A program made the translations under genes and the position numbers. Source: an uncultured Bacteroides sp. (GTDB lineage Bacteria; Bacteroidota; Bacteroidia; Bacteroidales; Bacteroidaceae). Taken from it: a stretch of 41,070 nucleotides of DNA. The notes under the pieces were generated by a model. That model ran no database searches. It saw only the letters and a list, made by a program, of their open reading frames with translations, and was not told the DNA's origin. Shown piece by piece: positions 8,396-16,358 of the stretch; position 1 is the first letter of the stretch, and every line of letters begins with the position of its first letter. The stretch spans positions 1-41,070 of the forward strand of contig URDR01000020.1 of assembly GCA_900546645.1 (NCBI GenBank), given 5' to 3'.

Positions 8396-9067
8396 TTAAT
8401 AGTTTCTTTCTCCGAATATTTTGCTTCCGATACGCACAAGGGTACTTCCTGCGCGAATAGCAAGTGGGTAATCATGTGACATCCCCATTGAAACTTCTTT
8501 GAAGCTGCTGGAGGCTGCTTTAAAATATGTACTCTTCAGTTCTTCAAAGAAATGGTAGATCGTTTCAAATTCATGGTAGACTTGAGCTTCATTGTCTGTA
8601 TTGGTTGCCATTCCCATGACACCGCAAATGTCTACATGGGTCAATGACTGCCACTCGCCAGCTTTCAGCATGTCACGGCATTCTTGGAAGGTAAAGCCGA
8701 ATTTACTGTCTTCCTGCGCGATATGTATCTCAAGGAGACAAGGAATTGTTCTACCGCATTTGGCTGCTTGCTTATTGATTTCGGCAAGCAACTTATAGGA
8801 ATCAACAGCATGAATCATGGAGACGTAAGGAACAATGTATTTTACTTTGTTCGTTTGCAGATGTCCGATGAAATGCCATTCTATATCGGAAGGCAATGCT
8901 GCATGTTTTTCATCCATTTCCTGTACCTTGCTTTCGCCGAAGATGCGCTGTCCTGCAGCGTATGCCTCTTCTATAGCCTGAATGGGATGAAATTTTGAAA
9001 CAGCTACCAAGCGTACCTGGTCGGGAAGCTGGTTTCTTATTTCTTTAATAGTTGTTTGGATACCCAT
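8396..9067 (-). CDS. YggS/PROSC-family PLP homeostasis protein
   Basis: A 223-aa PLP-binding protein of the YggS/PLPBP family, a single alanine-racemase-like barrel that controls vitamin B6 and amino-acid homeostasis. The PLP lysine lies in RLVAVSKFHP near residue 25. FGESKVQEM, EWHFIGHLQTNKVKYI, LLEIHIAQEDSKFGF, VCGVMGMAT-type segment CGVMGMATN and GMSHDYPLAIRAGSTLVRIG are family motifs. It starts 12 bp after the DUF4494 gene. No catalytic activity is established for the family. Confidence 0.93.
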   Translation of the reverse strand: MGIQTTIKEIRNQLPDQVRLVAVSKFHPIQAIEEAYAAGQRIFGESKVQEMDEKHAALPSDIEWHFIGHLQTNKVKYIVPYVSMIHAVDSYKLLAEINKQAAKCGRTIPCLLEIHIAQEDSKFGFTFQECRDMLKAGEWQSLTHVDICGVMGMATNTDNEAQVYHEFETIYHFFEELKSTYFKAASSSFKEVSMGMSHDYPLAIRAGSTLVRIGSKIFGERNY

Positions 9068-9079
9068 GATTGTCTTTGA

Positions 9080-9559
9080 TTATCTGTTTCCTGCTTCTGC
9101 AAACTCGGGTTTTACATCGGGTTCAGCAGAATAAGGATATACATCCATGATGGCTGTTTCGGCTACTGAGGCAATCGTGTAATCGGCCATAGTTCCTTTC
9201 ATGCCTTCATCTAATTTGGCAATGGCATCTCTCAAGTCGGCAGCCTGCACTAACACGTTGGTTGCTGTTTTCTTTTCTGCTCCGCTTTTTTCATCGAGTG
9301 TGATAAAATAAAGCTTGCATTTAAACCAGCGGTCGGCTGCATCTTCTTCACACGGAAACAGTTCACTGTAATTGGCACGTTTAATGTCTGACACCGTAAA
9401 TTCTCCGCTGATAAATGGAGTTATTTCTTCAATAATACGCGATTCGGCTTCAGTAAAGCTTAATGCGTCAACCAAATAGGGTTCCGTTACTTTTTTGTTC
9501 ATTCCGTTTTCGGCTATTTTTTCGTAACGGATTTTACATTCAAACCAATTATGCATCAT
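9080..9559 (-). CDS. DUF4494 domain protein
   Basis: A 159-aa soluble protein of a family (DUF4494) found in Bacteroidetes, with no known function. It opens with MHNWFECKIRYEK, and a second copy of a similar pattern, RWFKCKLYFITLDEKSG, lies near residue 82. Each is followed by a TEPYLVDALSF or TNVLVQAADLRDA segment, suggesting an internal duplication of two beta-alpha units. The second Met (9556) is an equally good start. It heads the DUF4494-yggS-DHOD block behind a minus-strand TATCTTTG promoter. Confidence 0.8.
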   Translation of the reverse strand: MMHNWFECKIRYEKIAENGMNKKVTEPYLVDALSFTEAESRIIEEITPFISGEFTVSDIKRANYSELFPCEEDAADRWFKCKLYFITLDEKSGAEKKTATNVLVQAADLRDAIAKLDEGMKGTMADYTIASVAETAIMDVYPYSAEPDVKPEFAEAGNR

Positions 9560-9598
9560 AATTTATACTATTCTTTCGTTGAGTTAAATTCATCTCTG

Positions 9599-9606
9599 CA
9601 AAGATA
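9599..9606 (-). promoter_or_regulatory. -7 box for the DUF4494-yggS operon
   Basis: The minus strand reads TATCTTTG, a perfect TAnnTTTG, 40 bp upstream of the DUF4494 start. No convincing -33 box was seen. Confidence 0.5.
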
Positions 9607-9683
9607 TAAAAAAGTAGAGATGTTATATAAGAATGACTTGGTAAACTTTTTTGGTTTTTGGGCGAAACCTCAAAGTGTGAGGC

Positions 9684-10919
9684 TTATTCCCTTAGTTTAC
9701 ATCGGTTTTGTTGCATGAATTCTTGAATCATATTGCTGTAATCTCCTTTTATAAGAATGTGATGATTGCCCAATGGATTACGCAGGAAATAAGTTGTTGG
9801 CTTATCTAATTTGATACGTAACTGAGTGCGGCAGGTTGAAATCAGGTTGGTGTTTTCGCAGAGATGTCCTGAGCTGACATAGTATTCATCCAGACACTCG
9901 CTTCCACATTTGAAAAGAGTGATGTCTTCTTCGTGCAATATACCTTGTATGGCAATGCTGTTAGGTACATCAGCTTGATCACGGATGATGAAAGCATCGG
10001 TCATTCGAGTGCTGATGGTGTCATGGGCTAGTATGATTTCGTTTTTCTGGGTATCAATGAATGCAGGATTGGCTATGAATCCGGGTTGGCCAGTCAGTTC
10101 ATGTACCATTAGCAGCGTCATTACAGCCTGCAGGTCTCCCTCATTTCCGGCGGGAATTCCTTCATCGTTTAAGAGTGAAACAGCAAGGTTGCCAGCTGTG
10201 TTTAAGTCTTGCATCAGCGAGTAATTAGAAAGGGTGAGCGCGTCCAGATGCTCTTCCTGACAGACTTTTTTAATAGCTTTGTATAGACGCATATCGCGGA
10301 GTAAATCTTCGGGAGAGGAATCTTGGCAAGCTTTGGCGCGAGTTGCAAGAAGTGAGGCCTCCAGTCCGATTTCATCATCCGAGATTGTATGGAAAAAGTT
10401 ATAGACTGCTTCTAATGGGATATCAATGTAGCTCACTCCCCATCGGCGGCTTGCCAGCAGATAATCAGCATGGCTGGCAATAAGCCAAGGGGCTGAAGTA
10501 CCAATGACTCCGATTCGCTTGCCTTTCAGGTTGCGTTTTCCGATAAAAGCATGGTAGTGGGACAGGACTTGTTTTGCCATCTCGGCAGATTTTCCGTGAA
10601 TTATTTTTACCTGCATGTCTTTTGAGCGTACCCAGGTAGCTATTTCAAGAGCTGCAGAAAGAGAATTCTCCTGCCCGTCGGTGAGTAAGGTTATGGGATA
10701 GGGGAAGCTGCTGAAGTTACAAATGGCAATGTCGGCAACGCATCCGTCGGCTATGAATACCATTTTGTAGGCATTAGAGGGAATGTTTTCTGCCTCAGTG
10801 TAAGGAGTCATGTGGAGTGTAAAATATTTTTCCAATTCAATAAAGAGGTCTTTATGGCATTCATACGTTTTTTCTGCTTTGTAATTGCCCGATGCAAATA
10901 TGATTAAATAAAGGTCCAT
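9684..10919 (-). CDS. FucI-fold (L-fucose/arabinose isomerase-like) protein
   Basis: A 411-aa cytoplasmic protein resembling the L-fucose/L-arabinose isomerase fold. An N-terminal Rossmann-like part has VFIADGCVADIAI and KGKRIGVIGTSAPWLIAS, and a C-terminal part has PAGNEGDLQAVMTLLM, AHDTIS and NPLGNHHILIKGDY. The Glu in GNEGD lies where FucI-type enzymes place a metal ligand, but I could not identify the full catalytic set, so it may not be a sugar isomerase. No sugar kinase or aldolase is adjacent. Start 10919 (MDLYLIIFASG) was chosen because a -7 promoter box at 10946-10953 overlaps the upstream Met at 10952. Confidence 0.6.
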   Translation of the reverse strand: MDLYLIIFASGNYKAEKTYECHKDLFIELEKYFTLHMTPYTEAENIPSNAYKMVFIADGCVADIAICNFSSFPYPITLLTDGQENSLSAALEIATWVRSKDMQVKIIHGKSAEMAKQVLSHYHAFIGKRNLKGKRIGVIGTSAPWLIASHADYLLASRRWGVSYIDIPLEAVYNFFHTISDDEIGLEASLLATRAKACQDSSPEDLLRDMRLYKAIKKVCQEEHLDALTLSNYSLMQDLNTAGNLAVSLLNDEGIPAGNEGDLQAVMTLLMVHELTGQPGFIANPAFIDTQKNEIILAHDTISTRMTDAFIIRDQADVPNSIAIQGILHEEDITLFKCGSECLDEYYVSSGHLCENTNLISTCRTQLRIKLDKPTTYFLRNPLGNHHILIKGDYSNMIQEFMQQNRCKLRE

Positions 10920-10945
10920 ATTCTTATTTGATTTGATTCGTTCAA

Positions 10946-10953
10946 CAAACATA
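10946..10953 (-). promoter_or_regulatory. -7 box for the FucI-fold gene
   Basis: The minus strand reads TATGTTTG (TAnnTTTG), about 27 bp ahead of the start at 10919. It overlaps the longer alternative start at 10952 and argues against it. Confidence 0.5.
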
Positions 10954-11060
10954 CATTTTTTTTCTTAAACTCTTAGGTAAAATGAAGTTTGATAACATAC
11001 ATTGACGTTATGTAAGATTCGTTCGAAGAAATGGCATTCTTGTTTTTATTTGGCTATAAA

Positions 11061-11092
11061 CTTGTCAGATTGGCTGTTTCGTTTTATATTTG
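11061..11092 (+). promoter_or_regulatory. Promoter for the aminotransferase-permease pair
   Basis: TATATTTG at 11085-11092 is a perfect -7 box, with CTTG at 11061-11064 as a weak -33 box 20 bp upstream. It lies inside the longest possible reading frame, so translation must start downstream, at 11121. Confidence 0.6.
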
Positions 11093-11120
11093 CAGTAAAT
11101 ATGTTATAAAAAAAGTAATT

Positions 11121-12323
11121 ATGCCACAAATATCCATACGAGGAAATGAAATGCCGGAATCACCCATCCGCAAACTGGCGCCATTAGCTGAAGCAGCAAA
11201 GCAAAGAGGTGTGCATGTTTATCATCTGAATATCGGGCAGCCAGACCTGCCTACTCCGCGAGCGGCTCTTGACGCAATACGTCGTATTGATCGGACTGTT
11301 CTGGAATATAGTCCCAGTCAGGGATATCGTAGCTATCGTGAGAAATTAGTAGGATACTATAATCAATATAACATCCATTTGGATGCAGATGACATAATCA
11401 TTACCACAGGAGGCTCGGAAGCTGTTTTATTTGCTTTTATGAGTTGCTTAAATCCGGGAGATGAAATCATTGTTCCTGAGCCTGCCTATGCCAACTATAT
11501 GGCGTTTGCCATTTCTGCAGGTGCAGTTATCCGAACGGTTACTACTACGATAGAAGAAGGATTTTCTCTTCCGAAAGTTGAGAAGTTTGAGGAATTGATC
11601 AATGAGCGTACGAAAGGGATTTTGATTTGTAATCCGAATAATCCTACCGGATATCTTTATACTCGGCGTGAGATGAATCAGATACGTGATTTGGTTAAGA
11701 AGTACGATCTTTTCCTTTTCTCTGATGAGGTATACCGTGAATTTATTTATACAGGTTCTCCATATATATCGGCTTGTCATTTAGAGGGTATAGAGGAGAA
11801 TGTGGTGTTAATTGATTCTGTTTCGAAGCGTTACTCTGAATGTGGTATCCGTATCGGTGCATTGATTACAAAAAATAAGGAAGTAAGAAAAGCGGTTATG
11901 AAGTTCTGTCAGGCTCGTCTGAGTCCTCCGTTAATTGGACAAATAGCAGCAGAGGCTTCATTGGATGAACCGGAGGAATATTCACGCGAAACGTATGATG
12001 AATATGTGGAACGCCGCAAATGCTTGATTGATGGCTTGAATCGTATTCCCGGTGTGTATTCGCCTATCCCTATGGGAGCTTTTTATACTGTGGCAAAATT
12101 GCCTGTAGATGATTGTGAAAAATTCTGTGCCTGGTGCTTGTCAGAGTTCAATTATGAAGGTGAGACTATTATGATGGCTCCTGCAACTGGGTTTTATACT
12201 ACTCCAGGGGCTGGAAAAAATGAAGTTCGTTTGGCTTATGTCTTGAAAAAAGAAGATCTGGTTCGAGCTCTTTATGTGTTACGTAAAGCACTTGAAGCCT
12301 ATCCGGGGAGAGTTGATGATTAA
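11121..12323 (+). CDS. PLP-dependent aminotransferase, class I/II
   Basis: A 400-aa fold-type I aminotransferase. The substrate-side signature VYHLNIGQPDLPTPRAAL is near residue 31. ITTGGSEAVLFAFMSCLNPG binds the cofactor phosphate, NPNNPTGYLYTRREM and FLFSDEVYREFIY hold the Asn and Asp that contact PLP, and the Schiff-base lysine is in DSVSKRYSECGIRIG. The tail carries VRLAYV, which includes the carboxylate-binding Arg. The amino donor is unknown; the family includes aspartate and aromatic aminotransferases. The promoter at 11061-11092 fixes the start at 11121. The permease gene follows after 6 bp. Confidence 0.9.
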   Translation: MPQISIRGNEMPESPIRKLAPLAEAAKQRGVHVYHLNIGQPDLPTPRAALDAIRRIDRTVLEYSPSQGYRSYREKLVGYYNQYNIHLDADDIIITTGGSEAVLFAFMSCLNPGDEIIVPEPAYANYMAFAISAGAVIRTVTTTIEEGFSLPKVEKFEELINERTKGILICNPNNPTGYLYTRREMNQIRDLVKKYDLFLFSDEVYREFIYTGSPYISACHLEGIEENVVLIDSVSKRYSECGIRIGALITKNKEVRKAVMKFCQARLSPPLIGQIAAEASLDEPEEYSRETYDEYVERRKCLIDGLNRIPGVYSPIPMGAFYTVAKLPVDDCEKFCAWCLSEFNYEGETIMMAPATGFYTTPGAGKNEVRLAYVLKKEDLVRALYVLRKALEAYPGRVDD

Positions 12324-12329
12324 TCGTTT

Positions 12330-13574
12330 ATGAATTGGAAACTTTTTATAGCCCGCCGTATTTATACAGCCGGTCAAGGTAATAGGGCTGTTTCAAAGCC
12401 TGCTGTGCGCATTGCCATGGCAGGCATTATTATTGGATTGGCTGTCATGATTGTTTCGGTGGCGGTCGCAGTGGGTTTTAAGCATCAGGTACGTGACAAG
12501 ATTGTAGGTATAGGAGCCGATATCCTTGTCTCTGGCATTGATGGAGCTCAGTTGTATCAGATGAAGCCCATAGTGGGTAATGATAGTCTGATGCAAGTGT
12601 TTAATCAACTTTCAGGAGTAAAACATGTGCAGCGTTATTCGTCGAAAGCTGGTATGATTATGACTTCTGACGATTTCTATGGCATGATGCTGAAAGGTGT
12701 GGGACAGGAATATGATTTTACTTTTTTGAAAAATCACTTAGTAGAGGGTGAAATACCTGTATTTACTGATTCAGCGGCTAGTAATAAAGTGTTGCTGTCA
12801 CGGTCAGTAGCCGATAAGTTATCTTTAAAAGTGGGCGATAAGTTGTACACCTATTTTGTGGATAGAAATGTACGCGTCCGTCGTTTGACGATAAGTGGTA
12901 TTTATCAGACTAACCTTTCATATTATGATGATTTGTTTCTTGTGACTGACCTTTATACGGTGAACCGGTTGAACAGTTGGAAAACGGGGCAGGTAGGAGG
13001 GTTGGAAGTCTCTGTCAGTGATTACCGGAATTTGGATAAAGTTAATGACCGGCTTCGATTTCAGTTGGAAGATGCAGTAGATGATTATGGTGAGATTTAT
13101 TGCTCGCGAACAGTAGAGGAGGTTTACCCGCAGATTTTTGACTGGTTGAATTTACTCGATGTGAATGTCTGGGTGATTCTTATCTTGATGACAGGAGTTT
13201 CAGGATTTACCATGATATCCGGCTTATTGATTATTATCTTGGAGCGGACGAATATGATTGGAGTATTAAAGGCATTAGGGGCAGATAATACCTCTATCCG
13301 GCGTATCTTTCTTTCCTTTTCGGTCTTTTTAATTGGCCGTGGTATGTTATGGGGGAATATTATCGGTATAGCAATTTGCGGCATACAGTATTTTTTTCAA
13401 CCGCTTCAACTTGACTCAAAAACTTATTATGTAAGTTCGGTGCCGGTAGAACTTCCTTTAGGCTGGTTTTTATTGCTGAATATCGGAACTTTAGTGGTTT
13501 CTGTGTTAATGCTTATCGGACCTTCTTTCTTAATTAGCCGGATTCATCCGGCTAAGTCCATCCGTTTTGAGTAA
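12330..13574 (+). CDS. LolE/FtsX-like ABC transporter permease
   Basis: A 414-aa inner-membrane permease with the MacB/FtsX topology. One N-terminal helix (about residues 24-48, IAMAGIIIGLAVMIVSVAVA) is followed by a large periplasmic domain (about 50-270) and three C-terminal helices (about 280-305, 325-350 and 375-405). The FtsX domain carries the IGVLKALGAD segment that couples to an ATPase. The ending PAKSIRFE is typical of LolC/LolE-type lipoprotein-release proteins. No ATPase gene is adjacent, so its partner must be encoded elsewhere. It starts 6 bp after the aminotransferase, which suggests co-transcription without a shared function. A terminator follows. Confidence 0.88.
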   Translation: MNWKLFIARRIYTAGQGNRAVSKPAVRIAMAGIIIGLAVMIVSVAVAVGFKHQVRDKIVGIGADILVSGIDGAQLYQMKPIVGNDSLMQVFNQLSGVKHVQRYSSKAGMIMTSDDFYGMMLKGVGQEYDFTFLKNHLVEGEIPVFTDSAASNKVLLSRSVADKLSLKVGDKLYTYFVDRNVRVRRLTISGIYQTNLSYYDDLFLVTDLYTVNRLNSWKTGQVGGLEVSVSDYRNLDKVNDRLRFQLEDAVDDYGEIYCSRTVEEVYPQIFDWLNLLDVNVWVILILMTGVSGFTMISGLLIIILERTNMIGVLKALGADNTSIRRIFLSFSVFLIGRGMLWGNIIGIAICGIQYFFQPLQLDSKTYYVSSVPVELPLGWFLLLNIGTLVVSVLMLIGPSFLISRIHPAKSIRFE

Positions 13575-13605
13575 GAATCTGGGGCAGATAATTGAGCAAA
13601 TAAGA

Positions 13606-13641
13606 AAGGCGTGCTTGTGTGAAACACATGATGCACGCCTT
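13606..13641. terminator. Terminator hairpin after the permease gene
   Basis: AAGGCGTGC (13606-13614) pairs with GCACGCCTT (13633-13641), and an inner TGTGT/ACACA pair closes the loop. It is followed by a T-rich run and separates two convergent genes. Confidence 0.8.
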
Positions 13642-13704
13642 CTTTCTTTGTGTTTTGACTTGTGGCTTGAATCCAGATAACTGGAATCAAGTCTGTCTAT
13701 AAAA

Positions 13705-15870
13705 TCAGTTTTGTGGCTTTAACCAACGGTCTAACCATCTAAAGAAAGTACGTTGCCACAGTATTCCGTTTTGTGGTTTTAGCACCCAGTGGTTTTCGTC
13801 GGGGAAAAGAAGCAGTTCAGCAGGGATTCCTTTAAGTTTAGCGGCATTGTAAGCAGCCATGCCCTGAGAAGCCAAGATACGGTAATCTTTCTCTCCATGA
13901 ATACATAGAATCGGGGTGTCCCATTTATCTACAAAGAGGTGAGGAGAGTTTGCGTAACTGCGTTTTACGGCAGGATTGTTTTTCTCCCAATATGCACCGC
14001 CTAAATCCCAGTTTGCAAACCAAAGTTCTTCAGTTTCCAGATATTGCTGTTCCATATTGAAAAATCCGTCATGGGCTATAAATGCCTTGAATCGTTTGTT
14101 GTGATGTCCTGCTAGCCAGTAAACTGAATATCCTCCGAAGCTGGCTCCTACGCATCCCAAGTGGTCTTTATCAACGTAAGGCTCGCGTGCCATGTCGTCG
14201 ATAGCACTGAGGTAGTCATCCATGCAGTGACCTCCATAGTTGGTACTAATTTCTTCTAACCATTCCTGACCGAATCCGGGAAGACCGCGGCGGTTTGGGG
14301 CTACAATGATGTATCCGTTTGCTGCCATAATCTGGAAATTCCACCGGTAGCTCCAGAATTGGCTGACAGGACTTTGTGGGCCTCCTTCACAGAACAGCAG
14401 GGTAGGATATTTTTTCTTCGGATCAAAATCAGCAGGATAGATAATCCATGAGAGCATGTCTTTTCCGTCTATGGTTTTGGTCCAGCGAGGCTCTACTTTT
14501 CCTATTTTCAGCTGGTCAAAGATATGTTTGTTTTCGGTAGTGATTTGTGAAATTTTGTTTTCTTCATTCAGACTGATGGTGAAAAGTTCGTCAGCTTCGC
14601 TGATAGAGTGGCGCTTGGTGAGCAGCTGGTCTTTATTCAGCAATGCTACCGAAGCGTAGTCAAACATTCCATCGGTAAGCTTCTTTATATTGCCGTTCAG
14701 GTTTGTGCTGTAAACCATGCTTGTGCCGTGCCATACACCGACGAAATAAAGGCTCTGTGAATCATCATTCCAGCAATAATCATCTACTCCTGACAGAAAC
14801 TGTTCGGTTACGTATCCTTTTTCATTGGTTTCCAGATTGAATACACAAAGGCGGTTTCTGTCGCTTTCGTAACCGTCACGTTCCATACTTTGCCAAGCGA
14901 TGTATTTGCCGTCGGGCGAAAATTTGGGATTGATGTCGTATCCGTTGTTCGTGTCTTCTATCTTTAAATCAGGCATGCCGTCAACGTGGAACCGTTTGGT
15001 GTAATCTTTGCAGAGATTCTTGGTAGTTTTACTTTCTGTGTCATAGAGGTAAATGTCTGAGTCAGTAGAGACAGCATATGCTTTTCCTGTCTTTTTGCGG
15101 CAGGTATAAGCTATCTTCTTAGAATCAGGACTCCATGCCAACTGTTCGATGCCTCCAAAAGGCTTCATAGGCGATTCATAAGGTTCGCCCACTAAGATAT
15201 CGGTTGCTTCTCCCATCTCATTACCGTTGAAGGGAGCAACAAAAGGGTGTGGAATGGTTTCTACCCATTCATCCCAGTGTTTATACATAAGGTCATCTAC
15301 AATAATTCCGCTCGCCTTGTCAAGGTCTGGATAGATATCGGCAGTTCGTTCTCCGTATTTAATTTGGGAGATAAAAAGGATATTCTTCTCGTCGGGTGAG
15401 AAACGGAAACCTTCGATGTTGCCCATGAAGTTAGAAAGTTGCCGGCGTTCAGTTCCGTCTGGATTCATTTCCCAAATTTGGTTGCTTCCGCTTGCCGCAG
15501 TCAAGAAAGCTATTTTCTTTCCCCCTTTAATCCAGGTGGGTTCACCTTCATTGGCGGCTGTTTGTGTTAATAGCGTGTTGTTTGTACCGTCTGCATTCAT
15601 TACATAGATAACAAGGTGGCTTTTGTTTTCTTTTACGCTATAATAGGAAACTGTATAGGCAATCTGCTTTCCGTCTGGTGAGACGCTTGAATTGCCAATT
15701 CGTCCCATAGCCCATAATGCGTCAGGCGTAAGGGTTCCGTTTGCAACTGTAATTTCTTGTCGTCCTATTATGGGACTTTCTTCGGCAGTGAGAGGCTTCT
15801 CTGAAGTTCCACAAGCCGATGCTGACAGAATAAGAGCAGCTGTCATTGTCATGAGATCTGTTTTTTTCAT
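13705..15870 (-). CDS. S9-family prolyl oligopeptidase lipoprotein
   Basis: A 721-aa serine peptidase of family S9 (dipeptidyl-peptidase/acylaminoacyl-peptidase type). The N-terminus has a lipoprotein signal with lipobox SASAC at about residue 20, so it is probably anchored in the outer or inner membrane facing the periplasm. Residues 40-430 form a beta-propeller with PD40 repeats such as SVSPDGKQIAYTVSYY, FSPDEKNILFIS, WSPDSKKIAYTC and FSPDGKYIAWQS. The alpha/beta-hydrolase domain (about 470-721) carries the nucleophile elbow GASFGGYSVYW, the Asp in HGEKDYRI and the His in DENHWVLKPQN. It is the last gene of the pyrG-yidC block, 20 bp after DUF2721. Confidence 0.92.
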   Translation of the reverse strand: MKKTDLMTMTAALILSASACGTSEKPLTAEESPIIGRQEITVANGTLTPDALWAMGRIGNSSVSPDGKQIAYTVSYYSVKENKSHLVIYVMNADGTNNTLLTQTAANEGEPTWIKGGKKIAFLTAASGSNQIWEMNPDGTERRQLSNFMGNIEGFRFSPDEKNILFISQIKYGERTADIYPDLDKASGIIVDDLMYKHWDEWVETIPHPFVAPFNGNEMGEATDILVGEPYESPMKPFGGIEQLAWSPDSKKIAYTCRKKTGKAYAVSTDSDIYLYDTESKTTKNLCKDYTKRFHVDGMPDLKIEDTNNGYDINPKFSPDGKYIAWQSMERDGYESDRNRLCVFNLETNEKGYVTEQFLSGVDDYCWNDDSQSLYFVGVWHGTSMVYSTNLNGNIKKLTDGMFDYASVALLNKDQLLTKRHSISEADELFTISLNEENKISQITTENKHIFDQLKIGKVEPRWTKTIDGKDMLSWIIYPADFDPKKKYPTLLFCEGGPQSPVSQFWSYRWNFQIMAANGYIIVAPNRRGLPGFGQEWLEEISTNYGGHCMDDYLSAIDDMAREPYVDKDHLGCVGASFGGYSVYWLAGHHNKRFKAFIAHDGFFNMEQQYLETEELWFANWDLGGAYWEKNNPAVKRSYANSPHLFVDKWDTPILCIHGEKDYRILASQGMAAYNAAKLKGIPAELLLFPDENHWVLKPQNGILWQRTFFRWLDRWLKPQN

Positions 15871-15890
15871 GTGTTAATGAGTATTTATAG

Positions 15891-16286
15891 TTAGTCGTTT
15901 TCCATGTCTTTCAAGTGTATTTCAAGCGCTTTTACTGAGATGTGAATCTCCCATATTGATACGCCAAGTGAAGCGATGAGCAGCAGAAGGGCGAACCCGA
16001 AAATGTAGACAGATAACGTATTGAGTCCGATATAAATAAGAAACATGGTAATTACACAGAAAAATAAGCTGGAAATACCTAATACTTGCATAGACCGAGT
16101 AAGATAAAGACGTTTCCGTAGATTGTTTATCTGAGCAACGGTTACCTCTGAATGCTGTTTGACATATTGCTCTTTTAAGGTGCGTACTAACTGAGCATAC
16201 GACAAGAACCTGTTGGTATATGCCAGCATAATTAACGACACGGCAGAGAATAATAGAGTAGGGGTGGTAAGTGTCAGTTCATTCAT
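15891..16286 (-). CDS. DUF2721 membrane protein
   Basis: A 131-aa membrane protein with a DUF2721-like layout. Helices lie at about residues 5-22, 62-82 and 90-112, separated by a charged cytoplasmic loop (QLVRTLKEQYVKQ and NNLRKRLYLTRSMQ). No function is known for the family. An upstream Met would add 14 mostly polar residues (start 16328), but MNELTLTTPTLLF begins the family's hydrophobic helix and is preferred. It lies between yidC (72 bp to its stop) and the S9 peptidase. Confidence 0.75.
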   Translation of the reverse strand: MNELTLTTPTLLFSAVSLIMLAYTNRFLSYAQLVRTLKEQYVKQHSEVTVAQINNLRKRLYLTRSMQVLGISSLFFCVITMFLIYIGLNTLSVYIFGFALLLLIASLGVSIWEIHISVKALEIHLKDMEND

Positions 16287-16358
16287 TTCTTTTGTTCTTA
16301 TAAAAGAATTGTCACCTTGAATAAACAAGATGACAATCCGGATCGTTTTATGTACTTA

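Noticed and set aside
11031..11120. Upstream 30-codon extension of the aminotransferase with a hydrophobic look
   Set aside because: A perfect promoter box lies inside it, and the family begins at MPQISIRGNEMPESP. It is not a signal peptide.
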